Of a DNA stretch of 64,000 bases, positions 55,176 through 64,000 are shown one piece after another. Position numbers and translations under genes: made by a program. Below the pieces are notes generated by a model. That model made no database searches. It saw only the letters and a list, made by a program, of their open reading frames with translations, and was not told where the DNA came from. The first letter of the stretch is position 1. Every line of letters starts with the position of its first letter. The stretch comes from Rhizobium sp. P32RR-XVIII (GTDB lineage: Bacteria > Pseudomonadota > Alphaproteobacteria > Rhizobiales > Rhizobiaceae), in the NCBI RefSeq assembly GCF_012641395.1, contig NZ_JABAIH010000004.1, positions 496,001 to 560,000 of the forward strand. Direction: 5' to 3'.

Positions 55176-58100
55176 ATGTATCGCAGAGCTCGCTGGGGAG
55201 CTTCCCGCTCAATACTATTCGATTCGTTGATCCCCCGGTGGCTGGCCGGCCGACGGGTTAGGCCGCGCAAGACTACCTGTGGGCGCGAGGATTTTTCTCA
55301 ACTTGCGTCGTCGGTGCAAACTGTGGATGGGAACAAGCATGGGTCCTCGGTTGACAGTCTCGTCAACAACTCTGCGGTCAATGAGCACGACAGTGGGCAA
55401 AGAGGCGAAGGGGCCTCCGACGCGGACGGTCAGGCCAATATCGACCACGCACTGCCGCCGTTGACCGACACTTTCGCCACGATTCCAGGAATGGGAAATC
55501 CAAGCGGTAGTTCTGCCGCGCCTCTGCTGTTCGATGGTGTACCGGATGTTGCACCTTTGACGCGGGACGTGAATCGGGTCACATCCGGAACTGTATCGTC
55601 ACTCCCTGACACCCGCTTTGAGACTAGTATAAGCGACGATCCTTTGGCTTCGTTTCTGCCGCAAAGTGCCCCCACAGGGCGAGGTTCGACCACTGTGGCG
55701 GGCGAGCCCTCTGCTTCGGGCAACGTTGTAATACTAGAGTCGACTCCGTCAGCGCAGGCGACTGCGCACGTTGCCGGATCTCATTCATTAGCGTTTGGCA
55801 TGCCTTTTGGTGTCTGCGGGTGCGGCTACTTTACCTCCCCGACCCGGATTCTGGATTGGGCCGAAGGCAGTGGTATGCTTCAACGGGACGGTCAATTGCC
55901 GGGGACCAGGCTGACCGAGGGACCGGACTATGTGCCGACAGTCAAGGGGACAATCGGCGCCTCGATCAGCGACCCGCTTCTGGATCGTGACTTGTCCCCT
56001 CTCTCGGGCTGGAACGGAACCGCAAGGTGGACAGAATCACCGGCCCGCAACGGACCATTGCCAGGCGGAGAGGTCGGGACGGGAAACCCTAACGCTAAGG
56101 GCATAGGCATCTTTTCCGGTTCGGTCACCAGGCCGGTGACGGCGGCACGGAGAGCCACGGCGCAAGAGCTGGCGGCCGCGGCGGCGGCCGACAATTTGAT
56201 CGTGCTGGAAAACCAGAAGCAGGGCAATCCTGAAAGCGAGTGGGGGATCGACGGCGCCGGGAGCTCGAACATCGAGGGCTTCGCCACGGATATCAGCGTC
56301 GATAACGGCCAGACGGTCAGCTTCAAGATCAATACGAATTCCACCAACTATCGAATCGATATTTACCGGCTCGGCTATTACGGCGGCATGGGCGCGCGCA
56401 AGGTCGCAACCCTGCAGCACACCGGATTGCAGACACAGCCCAATCCGTTGCGCAATGCAACAACCGGCACCGTCGACGCCGGCAACTGGGCAGTCTCGGC
56501 GTCGTGGACCGTACCCGCGGACGCCGTCTCCGGCGTCTATATCGCCAAGCTCGTGCGCCAGGACGGCACCGCCGGCGAAAACCACATTCCGTTCATCGTG
56601 CGCGACGACAGCAGCCAGAGCGACATCGTCTTCCAGACCTCCGACACCACCTGGCAGGCCTATAACGGCTGGGGTGGCGCAAACTTCTATGGCGGCAACG
56701 GCCCCGCGACGGGGCAGGGGGCGGGCCGTGCCTATGCCGTCAGCTACAACCGACCCATTGCGACCCGCGGCGGGGTCGGCACCTTTGCCGGACCGCAGGA
56801 CTACTTGTTCGGGGCCGAGTATGCAGGGATCTACTGGCTGGAACAGAACGGCTATGATGTTTCTTACATGGCGGGTGTCGATGCCGACCGCTTTGGAAAC
56901 CTGCTCCTCAACCACACGATGTATCTGGATGTGGGGCACGATGAATACTGGTCAGGCCAGCAGCGGGCGAATGTGGAAGCTGCGCGCGACGCGGGCGTTC
57001 ACCTGCAGTTCTGGAGCGGTAACGAGGTCTACTGGCGTACCCGCTGGGGCAACAGCTTCAGCAGCGATGCCACGCCCTACCGTACGCTGATTTCTTATAA
57101 GGAAACTTGGTCGCCGAGCGCCAGCATCGATCCTTCCAACGAGTGGACCGGGACGTTCCGCGACCCACGCCTCAGCCCGCCCGCCATCGGCGGCGGCAAT
57201 CCGGAGAACTCGCTGACCGGGCAGTTGTTCAAGGTCGACGACGTCGGCACAAATCTTCAGTCGATTGCCGTCCCCTATGACGACGCCAATCTCCGCTTCT
57301 GGCGGAACACGAGCGTCTCCAACCTTCAGCCCGGCCAGACCGCATCGCTGACGCGGAACTATCTCGGCTACGAGTGGGACGAAGCAGTCGATAACGGTTT
57401 CGATCCTGCCGGCCTCGTCAAGCTGTCGTCGACGACGGTTCCGGTCAACAGTTATCTGCTCGACTACGGCAATACTACCGGCAGCGGCGTCTCTACCCAT
57501 AACCTGACGCTCTATCGCGCGCCAAGCGGAGCGCTGGTGTTCGGTGCCGGCACCGTCTACTGGTCCTGGGGCCTGAGCGATAATCACGACAAGGAGGCGA
57601 CGCCGACCGATCCGCGCGTGCAGCAGGCGATGGTCAACCTGCTCGCCGACATGGGCATCCAGCCGGGGACGCTGCAATCCGGGCTCGTCGCCGCGACTGG
57701 TTCGACCGACCAGAGCGCCCCAACCTCCGTCATTACGGTACCCGCCAATGTTGCCTCAGGGTCCACCGTGACGATCAGCGGTACCGCCACCGACGCGGGC
57801 GGCGGCGTGATCGCCGGCGTCGAGGTGTCGACCGACAACGGAGCGAGCTGGCATCCGGCGATCGGTGACGAGAACTGGACCTATACCTGGTCGCCGCAGA
57901 CCGCCGGCACTTATACGATCCGCTCCCGCGCCGTCGATGACAGCATCAATCTGGAAGCGCCATCAGCCGGACGCACGGTCACCGTCACCGGGCCGAGCTT
58001 TGTCTCGCTGTTCGGGTCGGCGACACCTGCTGTCGTAAACACCAACGATACGTCAGCCGTCGAACTAGGGGTCAGATTCCAGACGTCGGTGAACGGCACC

Positions 58101-60338
58101 GTCAGCGGTGTCCGCTTCTACAAGGGCAGCCAGGACACCGGAACCCATACCGGCTCGCTGTGGTCGAGCACCGGCACGCGGCTTGCGACCCTCACCTTTA
58201 CCAACGAGACGGCGAGTGGCTGGCAGACGGCGACTTTCTCCAGTCCGGTGACGTTGACGCCGGGGCAAACCTATACGGCTTCTTACCACACTAACACTGG
58301 CCGCTACTCCACAACCGCCAACTACTTCACCTCGAACGTGAGCAGCGGTCCTCTGACGGCACCCGCCAGCAACAACGGCGTCTACCGATACGGCAGTGCC
58401 AGCCTGTTCCCGACCAGCACATTCCAGGCGACAAACTATTGGGTCGACGTCATGTTCAACCCGTCGACCTCGGGCAACACGACGCCGACGGCGGTTGCCG
58501 ACACGGGGGACGCGACCGAGAAGGGCGGTACAGCCAACGGTTCGGGCGGCGTGGTCGCCAGCGGCAACGTGCTCACCAACGACACCGATCCGGATGCCGG
58601 CGACAGCAAGACCGTCACGGCGGTCAGCTTCGGCGCGACGGCCGGCACACTCGGCACGGCACTCAACGGCACTTACGGCAGTCTCGTGCTCAATGCATCG
58701 GGCGCCTATAGCTATACCATCAACGAGAACAACGCCGCCGTGCAGGGGCTGCGGCAGTCCACCAACACGCTGAGCGATGCCTTCAGCTACACCATGCGCG
58801 ACACTGCTGGCGCCACCGCCACGGCAAGTCTCACCATCACCATCCACGGCGCCAACGACGCGCCGGTGCTCGCCGCCCAGACCGCCACCCAGAACGCCAC
58901 CGTCGGCACCGCCTTTTCGTTTGTGCTGCCGGCCAATACCTTCACCGATGTCGACAGCGGCGACAGCCTCACCTACGCGGCAACCGCCGCCAACGGCTCG
59001 CCGCTTCCCGCCTGGCTGACCTTCAACGGCACGACGCGGACCTTCAGCGGCACGCCGACGACAGCCGGCACGTATGGCATCAAGGTGACGGCAACCGATC
59101 TCGGCAGCCTCGCCGCCAGCGAAACCTTCAACATCGCCGTGTCAACGACACCGGGCAACACGACGCCGACGGCGGTTGCCGACACGGGGGACGCGACCGA
59201 GAAGGGCGGTACAGCCAACGGTTCGGGCGGCGTGGTCGCCAGCGGCAACGTGCTCACCAACGACACCGATCCGGATGCCGGCGACAGCAAGACCGTCACG
59301 GCGGTCAGCTTCGGCGCGACGGCGGGCACACTCGGCACGGCACTCAACGGCACTTACGGCAGTCTCGTGCTCAATGCATCGGGCGCCTATAGCTATACCA
59401 TCAACGAGAACAACGCCGCCGTGCAGGGGCTGCGGCAGTCCACCAACACGCTGAGCGATGCCTTCAGCTACACCATGCGCGACACTGCTGGCGCCACCGC
59501 CACGGCAAGTCTCACCATCACCATCCACGGCGCCAACGACGCGCCGGTGCTCGCCGCCCAGACCGCCACCCAGAACGCCACCGTCGGCACCGCCTTTTCG
59601 TTTGTGCTGCCGGCCAATACCTTCACCGATGTCGACAGCGGCGACAGCCTCACCTACGCGGCAACCGCCGCCAACGGCTCGCCGCTTCCCGCCTGGCTGA
59701 CCTTCAACGGCACGACGCGGACCTTCAGCGGCACGCCGACGACAGCCGGCACGTATGGCATCAAGGTGACGGCAACCGATCTCGGCAGCCTCGCCGCCAG
59801 CGAAACCTTCAACATTGCCGCATCGACAGCCGCGACGACCTACAGCCTGTTCAGCGCCTCCAACACACCGGCCCAGACGAACCTCAACGATGGTCAGCAA
59901 CTCGAGGTCGGCGTCAAGTTTCAGTCGAACGTTGCCGGCGATATTACCGGCATCAAGTTCTACCGCAGCGCCAACGACAACGGACAGAACGTCGTCGACT
60001 TGTGGACCACGACAGGCACGAAGCTCGCCAGCGCCAGCTTCACCAACACCTCGGCGAGTGGCTGGCAGACGGTGAACTTTGCGACCCCTGTCACCATCGC
60101 CGCCAACACCACATATATCGCGTCGTATCACACGACCGGCACTTACGTGGCGACCGATGGCTTCTTCACCAGTCCCGTCACCAATGGCCCGCTGACGGCG
60201 CTGTCGAACGCCGCCGCCGGTGGCAACGGCGTCTATGCGTATGGCGGCTCCGCCACCACAGGTCTCTTCCCGACCAGCACCTTCGATTCAGCGAACTACT
60301 GGGCCGATGTGGTCTTCCGGCCGCAGCTCGCCGCGTGA
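55176..60338 (+). CDS. Giant secreted protein with DMFase-like, DUF4082 and VCBS modules
   Basis: The product has 1720 residues and no Sec signal. Order: a low-complexity N-terminus (1-330); a region like the beta subunit of N,N-dimethylformamidase (about 350-830: [49 protein letters not shown]); an Ig-like domain (about 850-930); a DUF4082 module ([12 protein letters not shown]...NYWVDVMF); two 227-residue VCBS plus Ig/cadherin units of identical protein sequence; and a second DUF4082 module up to the C-terminus ([14 protein letters not shown]). With the HlyB-type exporter downstream it is probably a type I secretion substrate, surface or matrix bound. ATG 55176 follows GAGAGGGA. The catalytic role is unproven. 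Confidence 0.85.
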   Translation: MYRRARWGASRSILFDSLIPRWLAGRRVRPRKTTCGREDFSQLASSVQTVDGNKHGSSVDSLVNNSAVNEHDSGQRGEGASDADGQANIDHALPPLTDTFATIPGMGNPSGSSAAPLLFDGVPDVAPLTRDVNRVTSGTVSSLPDTRFETSISDDPLASFLPQSAPTGRGSTTVAGEPSASGNVVILESTPSAQATAHVAGSHSLAFGMPFGVCGCGYFTSPTRILDWAEGSGMLQRDGQLPGTRLTEGPDYVPTVKGTIGASISDPLLDRDLSPLSGWNGTARWTESPARNGPLPGGEVGTGNPNAKGIGIFSGSVTRPVTAARRATAQELAAAAAADNLIVLENQKQGNPESEWGIDGAGSSNIEGFATDISVDNGQTVSFKINTNSTNYRIDIYRLGYYGGMGARKVATLQHTGLQTQPNPLRNATTGTVDAGNWAVSASWTVPADAVSGVYIAKLVRQDGTAGENHIPFIVRDDSSQSDIVFQTSDTTWQAYNGWGGANFYGGNGPATGQGAGRAYAVSYNRPIATRGGVGTFAGPQDYLFGAEYAGIYWLEQNGYDVSYMAGVDADRFGNLLLNHTMYLDVGHDEYWSGQQRANVEAARDAGVHLQFWSGNEVYWRTRWGNSFSSDATPYRTLISYKETWSPSASIDPSNEWTGTFRDPRLSPPAIGGGNPENSLTGQLFKVDDVGTNLQSIAVPYDDANLRFWRNTSVSNLQPGQTASLTRNYLGYEWDEAVDNGFDPAGLVKLSSTTVPVNSYLLDYGNTTGSGVSTHNLTLYRAPSGALVFGAGTVYWSWGLSDNHDKEATPTDPRVQQAMVNLLADMGIQPGTLQSGLVAATGSTDQSAPTSVITVPANVASGSTVTISGTATDAGGGVIAGVEVSTDNGASWHPAIGDENWTYTWSPQTAGTYTIRSRAVDDSINLEAPSAGRTVTVTGPSFVSLFGSATPAVVNTNDTSAVELGVRFQTSVNGTVSGVRFYKGSQDTGTHTGSLWSSTGTRLATLTFTNETASGWQTATFSSPVTLTPGQTYTASYHTNTGRYSTTANYFTSNVSSGPLTAPASNNGVYRYGSASLFPTSTFQATNYWVDVMFNPSTSGNTTPTAVADTGDATEKGGTANGSGGVVASGNVLTNDTDPDAGDSKTVTAVSFGATAGTLGTALNGTYGSLVLNASGAYSYTINENNAAVQGLRQSTNTLSDAFSYTMRDTAGATATASLTITIHGANDAPVLAAQTATQNATVGTAFSFVLPANTFTDVDSGDSLTYAATAANGSPLPAWLTFNGTTRTFSGTPTTAGTYGIKVTATDLGSLAASETFNIAVSTTPGNTTPTAVADTGDATEKGGTANGSGGVVASGNVLTNDTDPDAGDSKTVTAVSFGATAGTLGTALNGTYGSLVLNASGAYSYTINENNAAVQGLRQSTNTLSDAFSYTMRDTAGATATASLTITIHGANDAPVLAAQTATQNATVGTAFSFVLPANTFTDVDSGDSLTYAATAANGSPLPAWLTFNGTTRTFSGTPTTAGTYGIKVTATDLGSLAASETFNIAASTAATTYSLFSASNTPAQTNLNDGQQLEVGVKFQSNVAGDITGIKFYRSANDNGQNVVDLWTTTGTKLASASFTNTSASGWQTVNFATPVTIAANTTYIASYHTTGTYVATDGFFTSPVTNGPLTALSNAAAGGNGVYAYGGSATTGLFPTSTFDSANYWADVVFRPQLAA
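58471..59832 (+). repeat. Tandem 681-bp duplication within the giant gene
   Basis: Unit 1 (58471-59151) and unit 2 (59152-59832) each encode 227 residues. Reading both by eye, I found one synonymous difference (GCC/GCG at about 58643 versus 59324) before they diverge in the last few codons. Identity this high points to a very recent duplication or gene conversion. Confidence 0.93.
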
Positions 60339-60439
60339 AGCATCGAACAAGGTGTGGGACGGTTTCGGATGAGGTTAACACGAAGAAAATGCTTGCCGCG
60401 GCAACGGTCGCTCCGAATGCCTACATTGAAGGGAGGCCG

Positions 60440-61624
60440 ATGAACAGGATCAACCGGCTACCGGTGACAGTGCTGGCCGGCTTTCTTGGCGCCGGCAAGA
60501 CGACGCTTCTCAGCCACGTGCTGACCAATCGTGAGGGCCTGCGGGTCGCCGTCATTGTCAACGATATGAGCGAAGTGAACATAGACGCTAGTTTCATTCG
60601 AGGTGGCGGCTGCAACCTGTCGCATACGACGGAAACGTTGGTCGAGCTCAGCAATGGCTGCATATGCTGCACCCTGCGCAACGACCTCCTGACGGAAGTG
60701 CGGCGACTGGCCGAAGAAGGGCGATACGACTATCTGTTGATCGAAGGAACTGGCATTGCGGAGCCACGCCCTATCGCGGCAACCTTTTCCTTCCGCGACG
60801 AGAATGGGGTTTCCCTTTCCGATTTCGCGAAACTTGACACGATGGTCACCGTCGTTGACGCGGCAAGCCTTCTTGGCGACTACAGTAGCGCCGATCTGCT
60901 TCGCGACCGTGGTCAACAGCGTGACAGTCAGGACCGCCGGACACTCATTGACCTATTAGTTGACCAGATCGAATTTGCCGATGTTGTCGTGATAAACAAG
61001 TTTTCGGACTCGACGGACGCGATCCGCGCGGAAGTCCGCAAGGTGGTTGCCGCACTCAACCCGGATGCGCGCCAGGTGGAGACGGATTTCGGCAAGGTTC
61101 CTCTTGCAACTGTCCTCAACACCGGCCTCTTTGATGAAGCAAAAGCGGCCGCGCACCCATTGTGGCACAAGGAGCTGTACAGCCCAGGCGCCCATGTTCC
61201 AGAAGCGGAGGAATACGGAGTCTCGAGCTTTGTCTATCGCACAAGGCGTCCCTTCGATCCCGTGCGGTTTCGAGAATTCCTGGACGAGCCCTGGCCAGGG
61301 GTAATCCGCGCCAAGGGCTATTTTTGGCTTGCCACGCGGCCGCGTCACGTGGGTCTAATATCGGCTGCCGGGGTGCAACGGCGCTGCGAACCTATGGGGC
61401 TTTGGTGGGCAGCCGTTCCCCGGCATGATTGGCCGAGTCATCAGCAGTTTCGTCAGCATCTGCATAGCCTGTGGGACAGCGCTTGGGGCGACCGTCGGCA
61501 GGAGCTCGTGTTCATCGGTGTGGGCATGGACGAGACCGGCGTCCGTGCCGCGTTGGACGACTGTCTGGCCAGCTCCGATCCGCGGGACTGGTCCGCTCTC
61601 GAAGATCCGTTTCCGGCTTGGTAG
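60440..61624 (+). CDS. CobW/COG0523-family metal-chaperone GTPase
   Basis: The 394-residue protein has Walker [14 protein letters not shown] near residue 14, switch [12 protein letters not shown] near 45, the metal-binding [12 protein letters not shown] near 75 and the guanine-specifying VVINKFSDS near 180, with a C-terminal CobW_C domain ([25 protein letters not shown]). Such GTPases deliver Zn2+ or a related metal to target proteins, often under metal limitation; no Zur site was identified. GAAGGGAGG precedes ATG 60440. It lies 101 bases after the giant gene. Confidence 0.88.
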   Translation: MNRINRLPVTVLAGFLGAGKTTLLSHVLTNREGLRVAVIVNDMSEVNIDASFIRGGGCNLSHTTETLVELSNGCICCTLRNDLLTEVRRLAEEGRYDYLLIEGTGIAEPRPIAATFSFRDENGVSLSDFAKLDTMVTVVDAASLLGDYSSADLLRDRGQQRDSQDRRTLIDLLVDQIEFADVVVINKFSDSTDAIRAEVRKVVAALNPDARQVETDFGKVPLATVLNTGLFDEAKAAAHPLWHKELYSPGAHVPEAEEYGVSSFVYRTRRPFDPVRFREFLDEPWPGVIRAKGYFWLATRPRHVGLISAAGVQRRCEPMGLWWAAVPRHDWPSHQQFRQHLHSLWDSAWGDRRQELVFIGVGMDETGVRAALDDCLASSDPRDWSALEDPFPAW

Positions 61625-61755
61625 CTCGCAGGCGGGCGTTGCAATGTTTGCGACATGAGGGCGGAGGCCGCTCATCACAACGGTGTATGAAAGGCGCTGG
61701 CGCACGCCCATACCGCGTGACGGATTTTGAGCCCAGGAAAGCAGAGGAGACGATC

Positions 61756-62064
61756 ATGAGCATTGAACTTTACGCAGACGGCATCGGCGAAATCACCGTT
61801 ACCGGGACGATTGTCAGGATCGATCTGATGTCGCTGTCGGCCACTGAGCGCGACGCGAGCAACAATCCCAAGCCGGTCTTTCGCCAGCGGATCATCATGC
61901 CGGTTGATGCCTTCGCCAATGCGGTGGACCTGATGCAAAAGGCCCTCGGCGGACTTGTCGAAGCCGGTGCTGTTCGTCGGATGGGAGGCGCTCCGTCAGA
62001 TTCGGTATCGGATGTTGTTCAACCGGCACAGAAGCCTTTGAACACTTCCCCGAATTTCAATTGA
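61756..62064 (+). CDS. Small conserved-looking protein in the secretion locus
   Basis: The 102-residue soluble protein starts SIELYADGIGEITVTGTIVR and continues RQRIIMPVDAFANAVDLMQKALGGLVEAG, then a Ser/Pro-rich tail. GAGGAG precedes ATG 61756. It has no known function; its position 28 bases before the exporter gene suggests a role as chaperone or accessory for type I secretion. Confidence 0.75.
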   Translation: MSIELYADGIGEITVTGTIVRIDLMSLSATERDASNNPKPVFRQRIIMPVDAFANAVDLMQKALGGLVEAGAVRRMGGAPSDSVSDVVQPAQKPLNTSPNFN

Positions 62065-62092
62065 CTGCACACGATAATCGCTAAGGCGGGCC

Positions 62093-64000
62093 ATGGGTAT
62101 ATTTATGCACACCAACCTTCACTGTCTCGCGCTCGTCGCCCGCCATCACGGCGTGGATCTCTCGCCTGAGCGTTTGCAGCATGACTATGCGGTAGGCGAT
62201 CAGCCGGTTACCGTGCGACAACTGCTGCGCATAGCGAAGGACGCCGGCCTGCGCGCCAAACAGGCCCATCTCGCATGGCGATCACTATTTGAACTGGGCA
62301 ATGCCTATCCGGTGCTGGCCGGGCTTGAGAACGGCAACTGGGTCGTAATTGCCGGCGCCGCTGCCGATGAGGAAGGGGAACGGATCCATGTGCTCGACCC
62401 CCTGGCAGAGCGCATGGAATTCATACTCCTGAATGAAGAGCAGTTCACAAAACAATGGCACGGATCTCTTATCCTTCTGAAGCGCAATTTTCGGATGAGC
62501 GATGAGGCTCAGCCATTTGGCTTTCGCTGGTTTATTCCGGAAGTCCTCCGGCAACGCAGCTTCTTCCGCGACGTCGCGCTCGCCGCGTTTGTTCTCTACG
62601 GACTCGGCCTCACAACGCCGATATTCTTTCAAATTGTCATCGACAAGGTCCTTGTCCATCAGGGCTACGCGACGCTTACGGTTCTGACGGTCGGCATAGC
62701 CGTCGCGCTCGTCTTTGATGCCGTTTTCAGTTTTCTGCGGCGCTATCTTCTTTTGTACGCGACAAACAGGATCGACATCAGAATAGCGACACGCACGTTC
62801 GGGCATCTCCTCAATCTGCCCATCACACTCTTCGAGCAGGCGTCCGCCGGCGTCATCGTCAAGCACATGCAGCAGACGGGTCGAATCCGCGAATTTTTGA
62901 CGGGCCGACTGTTCCTGACGCTTCTCGACGGACTGTCGCTGCTTGTCTTCGTGCCGATCTTGCTGCTCTACAGTGTCAAGCTTACGCTTGTGGTTCTCGG
63001 CTTTGCCATGCTTGTCGGGCTTGTCGTCATGATACTTGTCGGACCTTTCCAGCGGCGGCTGCAGGCGCTCTATCTGGCCGAGGGGAACAGGCAGGCTCTG
63101 CTCGTCGAAACCGTTCACGGCATGCAGACCGTCAAGTCCCTGGCTCTTGAGCCTCGTCAACGCAAGGTGTGGGATGACTGTTCCGCACAATCCATTTCTG
63201 TGCGTTTTCATGTCGAAAAGATCTCGACGATCGCACAGTCAATGACGGCGCTTTTGGAGAAGTTGATGAGCGTCGCAATTATTGGCCTTGGCGCGCTCGA
63301 CGTGTTTAACAGCACAATGACAGTCGGTGCGCTCGTGGCGTTCAACATGCTCGCCGGCAGGGTGTCCGCGCCGCTCGTCCAGATTGTCACAATGGTCCAC
63401 GAATACCAGGACGTCGCGCTTTCTGTTCGCATGCTCGGGGAGATCATGAATCAACGCGCCGAGCAGTTTGGTCGCGGTCGCGGCATCCGTCCACAGCTCA
63501 AAGGGTGCATTGAATTCGACAACGTAACCTTCCACTACGGCCCGGAGGATTCGCCGGCGCTTGATAACGTTTCCTTCACCATTCCGGCCGGATCGGTCTT
63601 CGGCGTCGTCGGCAAGAGCGGTTCGGGCAAAACAACGATCACAAGGCTTATCCAGGGCCTCTACCAGAGCCAGCAGGGGCTTGTTCGAATGGATGGCTAC
63701 GACAGCCGCGAGATCGATCTCGTTCACCTGAGGACGAGTATCGGTGTGGTGCTCCAGGACAGCTTCCTGTTCCGTGGCACAGTGCGCGATAATATCGCTG
63801 CTGCGAAGCCGGGTGCGAGTATCGAAGAGATTGTCGAGGTAGCACGCATCGCAGGTGCGGAAGAGTTCATCGCGCGCCTTCCGCGTGGCTTCGAGACAAT
63901 GCTGGAGGAGAATGCGTCCAATCTTTCGGGGGGGCAAAAGCAGCGTCTTGCGATCGCACGAGCGCTCATCACCGATCCCAAGCTGCTTATCCTTGACGAG
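62093..64000 (+). CDS. Type I secretion ABC exporter, HlyB type (partial)
   Basis: The frame is open to the window edge (636 codons seen). Domain order: an N-terminal C39-like domain (residues 1-125; LHCLALVARHHGVDLSPERL) whose catalytic cysteine position is occupied by Thr, so it is a non-cleaving substrate-recognition domain as in HlyB; a six-helix ABC membrane domain (about 155-430); and the ATPase with GKSGSGKTT near 506, VVLQDSFLF, LSGGQKQRLAIARAL near 610 and Walker B LLILDE at the cut edge. It should export the giant protein directly across both membranes with an HlyD adaptor and TolC-like channel. ATG 62093 follows AAGGCGGG. Confidence 0.93.
   Translation, partial: MGIFMHTNLHCLALVARHHGVDLSPERLQHDYAVGDQPVTVRQLLRIAKDAGLRAKQAHLAWRSLFELGNAYPVLAGLENGNWVVIAGAAADEEGERIHVLDPLAERMEFILLNEEQFTKQWHGSLILLKRNFRMSDEAQPFGFRWFIPEVLRQRSFFRDVALAAFVLYGLGLTTPIFFQIVIDKVLVHQGYATLTVLTVGIAVALVFDAVFSFLRRYLLLYATNRIDIRIATRTFGHLLNLPITLFEQASAGVIVKHMQQTGRIREFLTGRLFLTLLDGLSLLVFVPILLLYSVKLTLVVLGFAMLVGLVVMILVGPFQRRLQALYLAEGNRQALLVETVHGMQTVKSLALEPRQRKVWDDCSAQSISVRFHVEKISTIAQSMTALLEKLMSVAIIGLGALDVFNSTMTVGALVAFNMLAGRVSAPLVQIVTMVHEYQDVALSVRMLGEIMNQRAEQFGRGRGIRPQLKGCIEFDNVTFHYGPEDSPALDNVSFTIPAGSVFGVVGKSGSGKTTITRLIQGLYQSQQGLVRMDGYDSREIDLVHLRTSIGVVLQDSFLFRGTVRDNIAAAKPGASIEEIVEVARIAGAEEFIARLPRGFETMLEENASNLSGGQKQRLAIARALITDPKLLILDE

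Noticed and set aside
58471..59832. CRISPR-like or satellite repeat
   Set aside because: Units are 681 bp, in frame and coding; no short regularly spaced repeats occur anywhere in the window.
56037..60131. Several minus-strand frames opposite the giant gene
   Set aside because: They mirror the repeat structure of the plus-strand gene and are duplicated with it, which is expected of shadows.

Overview
The window reads as chromosomal DNA of a Rhizobiaceae-type alphaproteobacterium (Rhizobium/Sinorhizobium/Agrobacterium relatives). This is inferred from the high G+C, the gene families (ilvC, pdxJ, Rhizobiales-style regulators, PaoABC, CusAB) and many GTG/TTG starts with GGAGG-like ribosome sites. 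I could not run a search, so the genus is not fixed.

Positions 1-31050 are compact, intact chromosomal sequence. They hold an ABC-F ATPase, a DUF922 protease-like protein, a RecD-like helicase, a MerR/LuxR hybrid regulator, pdxJ, a divergent NmrA-oxidoreductase/HxlR pair, an MFS exporter with its TetR regulator, a MarR-GNAT fusion, a racemase/Lrp divergent pair, type II NADH dehydrogenase, a Calx-beta protein whose signal peptide lies in another frame, a CAD-type alcohol dehydrogenase with a divergent AraC regulator, and a TetR regulator behind a 33-bp palindrome just upstream of ilvC. After the ilvC terminator come a betaine-type binding protein, an L,D-transpeptidase, a lipoprotein, a methyltransferase, a Phd/PIN toxin-antitoxin pair, an aminotransferase, an aldo/keto reductase, a three-gene ABC importer, and an endonuclease/phosphatase-Nudix-PhzF run. 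The stretch ends at tRNA-Lys(CTT).

From the tRNA to about 55 kb the sequence has the character of an accessory region. Small hypothetical genes lie among truncated, frameshifted or stop-interrupted ones: a zinc-ribbon fossil, a Tdp1/PLD-like nuclease, a Dcm methylase tail, an AraC tail, an IstB tail, a lipase-like hydrolase, an NmrA/SDR tail and a gene split by an in-frame TGA. Three units inside it look intact: a copper/silver efflux operon (CusA, CusB, FixH-like protein and small metal-rich proteins, on the minus strand), a PaoABC molybdenum aldehyde oxidoreductase operon (plus strand), and a family 2 glycosyltransferase.

From 55 kb to the window end lies a type I secretion locus. It contains a 1720-residue secreted protein with a dimethylformamidase-like region, DUF4082 modules and a very recently duplicated VCBS/Ig module of 681 bp, then a CobW-family metal-chaperone GTPase, a 102-residue protein of unknown role, and an HlyB-type exporter with a degenerate C39 domain that runs off the edge. 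The likely scheme is that the exporter secretes the giant protein; the HlyD-type adaptor would be expected just beyond the window.
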